Of a stretch of 5,848 bases of DNA, positions 1 through 4,814 are shown piece after piece (the stretch's first letter is position 1; each line of letters opens with the position of its first letter). The notes under the pieces are model-generated. The model was not told the DNA's origin and searched no databases. It saw nothing but the letters and a program-made list of their open reading frames with translations. The stretch is from Beijerinckiaceae bacterium (GTDB taxonomy: Bacteria; Pseudomonadota; Alphaproteobacteria; Rhizobiales; Beijerinckiaceae). The position numbers were made by a program, and so were the translations under genes. Location: contig CANCSY010000207.1 of assembly GCA_947380915.1 (NCBI GenBank), forward strand, positions 1 through 5,848, written 5' to 3'.

Positions 1-2
1 GG

Positions 3-122
3 AAAGCCGTGCAAGCCGAAAAGACCCCTGAAAAAGAAAGGAGGCCGCTCGTTTGCACAAGCGGCCCCAAGTCAAGGGAGGAAACGCCCAAGAAGGGCAG
101 CAGCAACAAAGTTGCTGCATAG
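3..122 (+). CDS. Possible C-terminal tail of an upstream gene (partial, uncertain)
   Basis: A reading frame with no stop enters from the left edge and ends at a TAG at 120-122. It encodes 39 residues that look like a charged, disordered tail, rich in Lys, Glu, Ser and Pro (for example KTPEKERRP and ETPKKGSSNKVAA). Many alphaproteobacterial proteins end in such tails, which is the only positive argument. Against it, the third codon positions are less G/C-biased than in the other genes here, AGG codons are used several times, and no domain is visible. It could equally be non-coding leader sequence. The last codons overlap the stem-loop at 100-118. No function can be assigned. Confidence 0.27.
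   Translation, partial: KAVQAEKTPEKERRPLVCTSGPKSREETPKKGSSNKVAA
43..66. repeat. Inverted repeat (stem-loop), 7-bp stem
   Basis: GGCCGCT (43-49) and AGCGGCC (60-66) are perfect reverse complements around a 10-nt loop. Read on the minus strand, the stem is followed by a T-rich run (complement of 30-42), so it resembles a minus-strand terminator. However, no minus-strand gene is seen to its right that would need one. Its function is unknown. Confidence 0.4.
100..118. repeat. Inverted repeat (tight hairpin), 8-bp stem
   Basis: GCAGCAAC (100-107) and GTTGCTGC (111-118) are perfect reverse complements with an AAA triloop. No T-tract follows on either strand, so it is not a classical intrinsic terminator. 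It lies just before the TAG that would end the possible upstream gene. Confidence 0.45.
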
Positions 123-140
123 CGGTAGGAATAATACCGC
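122..140. repeat. Inverted repeat (hairpin), 6-bp stem
   Basis: GCGGTA (122-127) and TACCGC (135-140) pair perfectly around a 7-nt A/T-rich loop. It starts 4 nt after the previous hairpin, so the two form a tandem pair. The rest of the interval to hisN (141-303) contains one more small inverted repeat, GCCGGG (211-216) with CCCGGC (225-230). I see no convincing promoter or gene there. Confidence 0.4.
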
Positions 141-288
141 ACTGCACAAAAGGCAAGCGCGATCGACACGCCCTGCCTGTGGCGGAATGTCGCACCTCCC
201 GTTCATTCGAGCCGGGCGCCGAGACCCGGCCACTCGCGCCAGCCCGGCGCCTCATGTATGTGTCATCACGTCGCGCCCATGGGCGAGC

Positions 289-296
289 AGGAGAGG
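289..296 (+). promoter_or_regulatory. Ribosome binding site of hisN
   Basis: AGGAGAGG lies 7 nt upstream of the ATG at 304. This strong Shine-Dalgarno match decides the start against the longer open frame, which extends upstream to a TTG at 112 and whose extra 64 residues do not look like protein. Confidence 0.75.
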
Positions 297-303
297 CACC
301 GGA

Positions 304-1104
304 ATGAAGCCCGTCGATTTTGCCCAATTCGTGGAGGAACTGGCCACCATCTCCGGCGAGGCGATCCTGCCCTTTTTCCGCACGTCCCTTGGCGCGGACG
401 ACAAATCGCGCGGCGGCGTCTTCGATCCGGTGACGGAAGCCGACCGCGCTGCCGAAGCCGCCATGCGACGGCTGATCAACGCCGCCTTTCCCGACCACGG
501 GATCATCGGCGAGGAATTCGGCGATCAGCGGGAAGACGCCGAATGGGTCTGGGTGCTCGACCCCATCGACGGCACCAAGAGCTTCATTTCGGGCATGCCG
601 GTCTGGGGCACCCTGATCGGCCTCCAGCACAATGGCCGCCCCTGCTACGGGGTGATGAACCAGCCCTTCACCCGCGAGCGTTTCAGCGGCGACGGCGCCA
701 GCGCCTCCTGGCGGGGCATTGGCCTCAAGGACAAGCCCGCCGAGCGCCGCCTGCATGTGCGCGCCTGCGCGAGCCTGGCTGAAGCAACCCTCATGACCAC
801 CCATCCCGCCCTGTTGGCGCCCGGCACCCTCGAGCCCTTCCAGCGTGTGGAGGAACAGGTGCGCCTGTCGCGCTATGGCGGCGATTGCTACGCCTATTGC
901 ATGCTGGCGGCGGGCCATGTGGATCTGGTCATCGAAAGCGGGCTCAAGCCCTTCGACATCGTGGCCCTAGTGCCCATCGTGGAGGGGGCGGGCGGCGTGA
1001 TCACCAGCTGGGATGGCGGCAGTCCCGCCAAGGGCGGCGCGATCATCGCGGCGGGCGACAAGCGCGTCCACGCTCAGGCGATGGAACTGCTCGCCAGGGG
1101 CTGA
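304..1104 (+). CDS. hisN: Inositol-monophosphatase family phosphatase, probable histidinol-phosphatase HisN
   Basis: This 266-residue protein has the full metal-dependent phosphatase signature: DPVTEAD (41-47), GEE (69-71), DPIDGT (86-91), and a C-terminal metal site at D218 followed by EGAGG (227-231). By family knowledge E70, D86, I88 (backbone), D89 and D218 hold the Mg2+ ions. The C-terminal pattern LKPFDIVALVPIVEGAGG and the length fit the HisN branch, which removes phosphate from L-histidinol phosphate in the next-to-last stage of histidine synthesis. Canonical inositol monophosphatases usually have a WD at the D218 site. The protein should be cytosolic. It stands alone: no other his gene is visible, as is common where HisN replaces the HisB-type phosphatase. 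Its last 31 bp overlap the 3' end of the opposing hydrolase gene. Another IMPase substrate (inositol phosphate, PAP) cannot be excluded from sequence alone. Confidence 0.88.
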   Translation: MKPVDFAQFVEELATISGEAILPFFRTSLGADDKSRGGVFDPVTEADRAAEAAMRRLINAAFPDHGIIGEEFGDQREDAEWVWVLDPIDGTKSFISGMPVWGTLIGLQHNGRPCYGVMNQPFTRERFSGDGASASWRGIGLKDKPAERRLHVRACASLAEATLMTTHPALLAPGTLEPFQRVEEQVRLSRYGGDCYAYCMLAAGHVDLVIESGLKPFDIVALVPIVEGAGGVITSWDGGSPAKGGAIIAAGDKRVHAQAMELLARG

Positions 1105-2048
1105 ACGGCAAGGCCTGAGCCGGGGATGAAGGCGTCGAAAGCCGCCCAGAACTGGCTGCGGATGAAATCCCGTTCCATCAGGATTTCGTGACGGGCGCCC
1201 GGCAGCGCGATCACCGCTCCGGCCTTGAGCCGTTGGGCGAAGCGCTCGACGGCGCGGCTGTCGACGATGCGATCATCCCCCGCCGCGAAAACCAGCGTCG
1301 GCGTGAACACACGGCGGGGATATTCCCCATCGGCGAATTCCCCCATCAACCGAAAGGCCGCATTGATCCAGCCGATGGTGGGATCGCCGATGGCGAGCTC
1401 CGGGGCGACCGTCCAGATATTGGCGATGCGCTGGTACCGCAGGGGGTCGGATGTCAGGCGATTGCCCTCGAAGGGCCGCGCTATGGCCGCCCGCGAGCCT
1501 CCGCCGGGAATGAAGGCGCCGCCAAGACCCACCGCATCCAGCGTCTCGGCCAGGGCGCGGGCGAGGCGCGGGAACCGCAGCCGATCAATGTCGATCATGG
1601 GCGCCGTGGTCACGATCCGCGTGAAAGGCGAGCGGCCCGCGCGCGATTGGGCGATCAGGATGGCGCCGCCCATGGAATGGGCCAGAGCGAACCAGGGTTT
1701 GGGACAGAAGGGCTCCAGCACCTGCGCCACCAGCGCGTCGAGGTCCCGCTCGTAAAAGGAAAAATCGTCGACATGGCCCTTCCAGCGGTTGCGGAGATCG
1801 CGGCCGGACAGGCCCTGCCCCCGCCAATCGAAGACGACCACGCTCAGCCCGCGCGCCAGCAACTCCCCCACCGTCTCGAAATATTTCTCGATGAACTCCG
1901 CCCGCCCCGGGCAGACAAGCACCGTGCCCCGGCTTTCGCCCGGGGGATGCCAGCGGGCGACGCGGATCATCATGCCGTCGACCGCGCGGATGGTGGCGGC
2001 GACGCCGCCAGCAGGCGCAGGATTGTCGGGGGTGAGGATCAATTTCAT
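1074..2048 (-). CDS. Alpha/beta hydrolase, PldB-like (lysophospholipase / monoacylglycerol lipase type)
   Basis: The 324-residue protein has the serine aquaporin-independent alpha/beta hydrolase layout known from the PldB/Hydrolase_4 group. These are a strand with CPGRAEFIEKYFE (46-58), the FDWRGQGLSGR segment (73-83), and GHVDDF (91-96). The nucleophile elbow AHSMGG has Ser125. The acid is probably Asp259 in AAGDDRIV, and the base is His287 in GARHEIL. The cap lies roughly at 150-235. Family members hydrolyse lysophospholipids or monoacylglycerols, but the substrate here cannot be read off. The N-terminus has no signal peptide, so it should be cytosolic or membrane-associated. The first elbow residue is Ala rather than the usual Gly. 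The start at 2048 has a modest GGAG about 11 nt upstream. A later Met pair (26-27) is an alternative, but residues 15-30 look like the usual first strands. The gene is divergent from hsp20 and convergent with hisN. Confidence 0.87.
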   Translation of the reverse strand: MKLILTPDNPAPAGGVAATIRAVDGMMIRVARWHPPGESRGTVLVCPGRAEFIEKYFETVGELLARGLSVVVFDWRGQGLSGRDLRNRWKGHVDDFSFYERDLDALVAQVLEPFCPKPWFALAHSMGGAILIAQSRAGRSPFTRIVTTAPMIDIDRLRFPRLARALAETLDAVGLGGAFIPGGGSRAAIARPFEGNRLTSDPLRYQRIANIWTVAPELAIGDPTIGWINAAFRLMGEFADGEYPRRVFTPTLVFAAGDDRIVDSRAVERFAQRLKAGAVIALPGARHEILMERDFIRSQFWAAFDAFIPGSGLAVQPLASSSIA

Positions 2049-2071
2049 CGATTCGCTGGCTCCACCCCTCC

Positions 2072-2100
2072 CTTATAGCGCCGCTGCGCCCGGCGGAAAG
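2072..2100 (-). promoter_or_regulatory. Weak candidate promoter for the hydrolase gene
   Basis: On the minus strand TATAAG (2077-2072) matches a sigma-70-type -10 box at five of six positions. It sits about 24 nt before the start codon. The sequence 16 bp further upstream (TTTCCG, 2099-2094) is only a poor -35. This would give a short 5' leader. The call rests mainly on the -10 match in an otherwise G/C-rich interval. Confidence 0.27.
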
Positions 2101-2115
2101 CTGGGCTGTTCGCCT

Positions 2116-2144
2116 CTTGCAATCGCGCAGGACCATTCCCACGT
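2116..2144 (+). promoter_or_regulatory. Candidate sigma-32 (RpoH) heat-shock promoter of hsp20
   Basis: CTTGCAA (2116-2122) resembles the RpoH -35 consensus CTTGAAA. TCCCACGT (2137-2144) resembles the -10 consensus CCCCATNT, with two mismatches and 14 bp between the boxes, which is in the accepted range. Transcription would start near 2150, giving a leader of about 95 nt that contains the whole ROSE-like structure. An alternative -10 at CCATTC (2133-2138) would leave too short a spacer. Confidence 0.42.
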
Positions 2145-2170
2145 CCTCCTCGCGCGGGCCACTGATGGAC

Positions 2171-2241
2171 GCGCAAACAGGCGCCCGGCAGGGGCCGCAG
2201 TCAGGCCACCGGGTTATCCATGTCGCTCAAATGAGGATATG
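2171..2241 (+). promoter_or_regulatory. ROSE-type RNA thermometer in the hsp20 5' leader
   Basis: Three consecutive hairpins can be drawn. The first is GCGC/GCGC at 2171-2184. The second is two-part: CCCGG/CCGGG (2184-2188 with 2209-2213) enclosing GGCC/GGCC (2193-2196 with 2204-2207). The third is 3'-terminal, with 2219-2228 pairing to 2233-2241 around an AAAU loop. In the last one UCGCU (2223-2227) pairs with the Shine-Dalgarno AGGA (2234-2237), leaving G2225 unpaired in the helix. That is the diagnostic U(U/C)GCU feature of ROSE (repression of heat-shock gene expression) elements, in which the mismatched G makes the helix melt on warming. Position, size and the small heat-shock gene downstream all fit. 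At normal temperature the ribosome site would be masked; heat would open it. Confidence 0.82.
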
Positions 2242-2245
2242 AACC

Positions 2246-2707
2246 ATGCGTCACTTTGATCTCTCGCCGCTCTACCGCTCCACTGTCGGCTTCGACCGTC
2301 TTTTCTCCATGCTGGACCAGGCTTCGGGCCCGGAGAGCGCAGTCACCTATCCCCCCTACAATATCGAGCGGACCGGCGAGACCGCCTACCGCATCACCCT
2401 TGCGGTCGCGGGCTTCAGCGAAGAGGACCTCGCCATCGAGATCAAGGAGCATGTGCTCATGATCAAGGGCGCCAGGGAGGCTAAGGCGGGGACGGAGCCG
2501 CAACCCGAAATCCTCTATCAGGGCATCGCGGCCCGCGCTTTCGAGCGCCGGTTCCAGCTGGCCGAACATGTGGAAGTGACCGGCGCCACCCTGCGCAACG
2601 GGCTGCTGCATGTGGAACTCGTCCGCAGGATCCCAGAGGCGCAGAAGCCGCGCCGCATCGAGATCGGCGGCGCCAAGGTCGTGGAAGCCGCCCGTCAGGC
2701 CGCCTGA
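2246..2707 (+). CDS. Small heat-shock protein, Hsp20/IbpA family (class A)
   Basis: The 153-residue product is a normal-length bacterial small heat-shock protein, an ATP-independent holdase that keeps unfolding proteins soluble for later refolding by DnaK/ClpB. The N-terminus starts MRHFDLSPLYRSTVGFDRLF, the typical class A opening. The alpha-crystallin domain spans about 34-128 (YPPYNIERTGETAYRITLAVAGF, shown as family pattern at 35-57 in part; ends NGLLHVELVR at 118-127). The C-terminal anchor I-X-I is IEI at 138-140 after IPEAQKPRR. It should form large cytosolic oligomers. The ATG at 2246 lies 8 nt after AGGA (2234-2237), which is masked in the ROSE hairpin. Regulation is therefore likely double: RpoH transcription and RNA-thermometer translation. 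It is monocistronic, closed by the terminator at 2726-2752. Alphaproteobacteria often have several hsp20 copies, so I give no hspX symbol. Confidence 0.94.
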   Translation: MRHFDLSPLYRSTVGFDRLFSMLDQASGPESAVTYPPYNIERTGETAYRITLAVAGFSEEDLAIEIKEHVLMIKGAREAKAGTEPQPEILYQGIAARAFERRFQLAEHVEVTGATLRNGLLHVELVRRIPEAQKPRRIEIGGAKVVEAARQAA

Positions 2708-2725
2708 ACCAGGGCCTCAATCACG

Positions 2726-2752
2726 AAGGGCGCCTCGCGGGGCGCCCTTTTT
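2726..2752 (+). terminator. Rho-independent terminator of hsp20
   Basis: GGGCGCC (2728-2734) pairs with GGCGCCC (2741-2747) around a 6-nt loop, followed directly by TTTTT (2748-2752). Two A residues before the stem (2726-2727) can extend it. It lies 18 nt after the hsp20 stop codon. On the minus strand it sits 3 nt past the stop of the opposing PepSY-like gene and may also help there, but the minus strand lacks a T-tract. Confidence 0.88.
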
Positions 2753-2755
2753 GCG

Positions 2756-3346
2756 TCAATCCAGCGGATTGATCGGCACGCCATTGGCGTAGCCCGGGCC
2801 AACGGTGGGCGCCGGGAGAGGTGCGGCCGGCGGCGCTGCGGCTGTGGTTGCGACTGGCGGCTGCGCCGGTGTGGGGACCTGTTCAGGCGCAGGGGCGACC
2901 GTCGCCTCGGAGGGAGCGGGCTTGGCGCGGGGCGCTGGCCGAGGCTTGGCGAGGGACGGGGAGCCTTCCCCGGGGGCGAAACCGGGCGCGGGCGCGAAGG
3001 CCTCGCCATCGGTCACGCCGCCGCGCGGATTGGCCATGGCGTAGCGTTGCAGGATGGCGCCATCGCGCGCATCCACCACCAGACGGATCAGCCGCGCGCT
3101 CTGATCCCTCGCATCCACCAGAAAGACGCCGCCATTAGGCTGGATCTGAAGGACCTTGAACCCGGAACGGCTCAAGCGCTGCACGACGGCCTCAGCCATC
3201 ATCCGCGGGGGAGGCTCCATCCGGCGGTAGCCCCAGGATCCGAAAAATTGCGCCTGCGCGGGCGCTGCCACTGCGATCAGGCCCAAGCATAGCGCCGCCG
3301 CCAGCGCCAACGAGCCCTTGAAATTTTTCGAGCGAAACGCGCCCAT
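2756..3346 (-). CDS. Exported PepSY-like domain protein with Pro/Ala-rich tail
   Basis: This 196-residue protein has no certain function. Residues 1-32 form a Sec signal peptide: basic start (R5, K7, K10), hydrophobic core 12-28 and an APAQA cleavage site before Q33. Cys20 is not in a lipobox. Residues about 46-102 (MMAEAVVQRLSRSGFKVLQI, then GGVFLVDARD and IRLVVDARDGAIL) have the strand-helix pattern of PepSY-like domains, in which a helix is followed by strands ending in a D-x-x-x-G-x-I turn. PepSY domains often inhibit peptidases or mediate periplasmic contacts. Residues about 118-182 are a low-complexity Pro/Ala linker, and the end NGVPINPLD looks ordered and may be a conserved motif. The GGAGG Shine-Dalgarno (3356-3352) is 5 nt from the ATG and lies in a hairpin. 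The gene ends opposite hsp20 and follows the aldolase gene on the same strand, but probably as a separate unit. Confidence 0.8.
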   Translation of the reverse strand: MGAFRSKNFKGSLALAAALCLGLIAVAAPAQAQFFGSWGYRRMEPPPRMMAEAVVQRLSRSGFKVLQIQPNGGVFLVDARDQSARLIRLVVDARDGAILQRYAMANPRGGVTDGEAFAPAPGFAPGEGSPSLAKPRPAPRAKPAPSEATVAPAPEQVPTPAQPPVATTAAAPPAAPLPAPTVGPGYANGVPINPLD

Positions 3347-3351
3347 ACCAA

Positions 3352-3371
3352 CCTCCGATGCGAACCGGAGG
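3352..3371 (-). promoter_or_regulatory. Hairpin masking the Shine-Dalgarno of the PepSY-like gene
   Basis: In the minus-strand transcript CCUCCG (3371-3366) pairs perfectly with CGGAGG (3357-3352) around an 8-nt loop (GUUCGCAU). The 3' arm contains the whole GGAGG ribosome site, 5 nt before the AUG at 3346. The stem is six uninterrupted pairs, five of them G-C, so it should hold back translation unless something opens it. Whether this is a regulated switch or a chance self-complementarity cannot be told from one sequence. Confidence 0.5.
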
Positions 3372-3382
3372 GTCCGCTAAAT

Positions 3383-3429
3383 GACCATGCGACAAAAAAC
3401 CAAATAAATTATGGCGGGCGTGACCGCCC
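3383..3429 (-). terminator. Probable terminator of the threonine aldolase gene
   Basis: On the minus strand GGGCG (3429-3425) can pair with CGCCC (3420-3416). In an alternative register GGCGG (3428-3424) pairs with CCGCC (3417-3413). The stem begins at the stop codon. It is followed by A/T-rich sequence containing two T runs, TTTATTT and then TTTTTT near 3393-3388. The stem is short and the T-tract interrupted, so the call is moderate. It would separate the aldolase from the PepSY-like gene downstream. Confidence 0.42.
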
Positions 3430-4490
3430 TACCGGGCCTCGCGAAGAATTTCCACGAAACGATCAACGTCCTGCGCCTGCGTGGCGAAAGACGGGATGAG
3501 CCTCACGAAGACCTCCTCCGCGCCTGGCGCCTCCTCAGCTCCAAGACCCCGACTTCCCCAATGGTAATACCGGGCGCCCGCCGCCTTCAAGGCGGAATCG
3601 GCGGCGCGCGGCAAAATGGCGAAAACTTCGTTAGCATCGCAGGGCCAGGGCAGGCGCACGCCGGGCGTTCCCGCCAGCCCCAGCCGCAAACGGTCCGCCA
3701 TGGCGTTGGCGTGGCGGGCGAGATCGAGCCAGTGCCCGTCCCTGAGATAGGCCGACATCTGGGCGCCCAGAAACCGCCCCTTGGACAGGGTGTGCCCGCC
3801 CCGCTTGCGGCGAAAGGCGAAGTCATGGGCGAGAGCCGGATCGAAAAAGATCACGGCCTCGCAACAGAAAGTACCGTTCTTGGTCGCGCCGAAGGACAGG
3901 ACGTCCACCCCCGCCCGCCAGCTCATCTGCGCCGGTGTGCACCCCAGCCGGGCTACGGCATTGGCGAAGCGCGCCCCATCCATATGCACCCGCACCCCCG
4001 CCCCATGGGCGGCGGCGCAGAGAGCGTCCAGCTGTTCGAGCGAATAGAGCGTGCCGCATTCGGTCGCCTGGGTGATCGACAGGGCCGAGGGCTGCACCTG
4101 CTTCACGAGGCCACGGGGGAACCGGGCCAGCGCCGCCTTCAGAGTTTCGAGCGATATGCGGCCCTGGGCGCCGGGGAGCCCCACGAGCTTGGCGCCCGCC
4201 GCATAGAACTCGGGCGCGCCGCACTCGTCATTGGCGATATGGGCGTCCTCGTGACAAAAGATCGCGCCATGGGGCGGGGTCAGCGCCGCCAGAGCCAGCG
4301 CATTGGCCGCCGTGCCCGTGGAAACGAGGAAGACGGAGCATTCCCGCTCGAAAAGATCCTGTACGGCCTTTTCCGCCGCCGCTGTCCAGGGATCGACCCC
4401 GTAGGGCATGGCCGCCCCGCCATTGGCCGCCAGAAGGGCCGCCATCACGAGATCGGAGGCGCCTGAAGTATTGTCGCTCGCAAAATCCAT
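3429..4490 (-). CDS. ltaE: Low-specificity L-threonine aldolase (PLP enzyme)
   Basis: The 353-residue protein is a fold-type I pyridoxal-phosphate enzyme of the threonine aldolase/beta-eliminating lyase family. It cleaves L-threonine or L-allo-threonine to glycine and acetaldehyde. It opens with the family pattern FASDNTSG (3-10) and has YGVDPWT (30-36). STGTAAN (57-63) binds phosphate, FCHEDAH (78-84) supplies His80 stacking on the cofactor, and HMDGARFANA (169-178) has Asp171 for the pyridine N. SFGATKNG (199-206) has the Schiff-base Lys204. It is complete and of usual length. I place the start at ATG 4490 because it matches the family N-terminus. An AGGAG lies about 12 nt upstream, rather far. 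The open frame continues to a TTG at 4556, but that adds 22 unconserved residues and lacks a ribosome site. It is divergent from gltB; both concern amino-acid metabolism, but a shared control is not shown. Confidence 0.93.
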   Translation of the reverse strand: MDFASDNTSGASDLVMAALLAANGGAAMPYGVDPWTAAAEKAVQDLFERECSVFLVSTGTAANALALAALTPPHGAIFCHEDAHIANDECGAPEFYAAGAKLVGLPGAQGRISLETLKAALARFPRGLVKQVQPSALSITQATECGTLYSLEQLDALCAAAHGAGVRVHMDGARFANAVARLGCTPAQMSWRAGVDVLSFGATKNGTFCCEAVIFFDPALAHDFAFRRKRGGHTLSKGRFLGAQMSAYLRDGHWLDLARHANAMADRLRLGLAGTPGVRLPWPCDANEVFAILPRAADSALKAAGARYYHWGSRGLGAEEAPGAEEVFVRLIPSFATQAQDVDRFVEILREAR

Positions 4491-4502
4491 GGGAGATCCC
4501 GG

Positions 4503-4546
4503 CTCCTGTTCACCCGCTTTGTGGACGAGAAACCGCCTCCTGTTCA
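4503..4546. repeat. 10-bp direct repeat upstream of the aldolase gene
   Basis: CTCCTGTTCA occurs at 4503-4512 and again at 4537-4546, 34 bp apart (minus strand TGAACAGGAG). Each copy contains an AGGAG Shine-Dalgarno-like core on the minus strand, and the nearer one is the probable ribosome site for ltaE. The spacing is close to three helical turns, but no regulator is recognised. Confidence 0.35.
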
Positions 4547-4723
4547 AGCCGTCCAAAGGAGCGCAAGCCCCGGTAAAGCGGCGTGACGCAAGTCAACGGC
4601 GCCCGCTTGTGCGAAAGAGGTAAATCTGTCATGTTCCATCTTCCCAGATAGGACAGCTCTGCTGACCATTTGTGGGACGGGCTCCCAAAATCACGAAAAG
4701 CTTCGATTTGGCTGCTCTGGGCG

Positions 4724-4748
4724 ACCTTTCAGGTGGTCCAGCTGACCT
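4724..4748. promoter_or_regulatory. Clustered palindromic half-sites upstream of gltB
   Basis: ACCT-N3-AGGT (4724-4734) runs directly into GGTC-N5-GACC (4735-4747), so the pentamer GACCT occurs at 4723-4727 and 4744-4748 with inverted copies between. Such overlapping dyads can be operators of a dimeric regulator. The region 67-92 bp before the gltB ATG is a sensible place for one. No consensus of a known regulator and no clear -35/-10 or sigma-54 element was found in 4557-4814. Confidence 0.25.
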
Positions 4749-4786
4749 GCCGGAGCGTGATAGGGTGTGCGGTGGCGAGGCGTAGC

Positions 4787-4802
4787 TCGGTGGCATCACC
4801 GA
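4787..4802 (+). repeat. Hairpin just before the gltB ribosome site
   Basis: TCGGTG (4787-4792) and CACCGA (4797-4802) form a perfect 6-bp stem with a GCAT tetraloop, ending 2 nt before GGAG (4805-4808). In an alternative register GCTC (4785-4788) pairs with GAGC (4806-4809) over GGTG/CACC, which would cover the ribosome site. This is possible leader control, unproven. Confidence 0.3.
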
Positions 4803-4814
4803 ACGGAGCGGACA

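Noticed and set aside
112..303. N-terminal extension of hisN starting at TTG 112
   Set aside because: The 64 extra residues are Arg/Pro/His-rich and unlike the family. The ATG at 304 has a strong AGGAGAGG and matches the usual HisN length.
1188..2078. Long plus-strand open frame opposite the hydrolase gene
   Set aside because: It is a mirror of the high-GC hydrolase gene. The translation is Arg/Gly/Asp-rich without domain features, while the minus-strand protein has a complete catalytic triad.
2220..2242. Tiny upstream frames in the hsp20 leader (ATG at 2220 ending at TGA 2232-2234; ATG at 2231 ending at TGA 2240-2242)
   Set aside because: They are only three or four codons, lack ribosome sites, and are better explained by the ROSE helix sequence in which they lie.
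2726..2752. The hsp20 terminator as a full bidirectional terminator for the PepSY-like gene
   Set aside because: The stem is symmetric, but the minus strand after it reads CTTCGTGATT, with no T-tract, so efficient intrinsic termination in that direction is not supported.
3411..4466. Long plus-strand open frame opposite the threonine aldolase gene
   Set aside because: It is low-complexity Arg/Gly/His sequence with no motif, explained by G/C third positions of the strongly recognised aldolase.
4491..4556. TTG start at 4556 for the threonine aldolase
   Set aside because: There is no Shine-Dalgarno sequence upstream, and the added 22 residues precede the conserved family N-terminus at ATG 4490.
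4780..4812. tRNA-like D-arm sequence GTAGCTCGGTGG before gltB
   Set aside because: No T-arm, anticodon arm or acceptor pairing can be built around it. It is part of the gltB leader hairpin.
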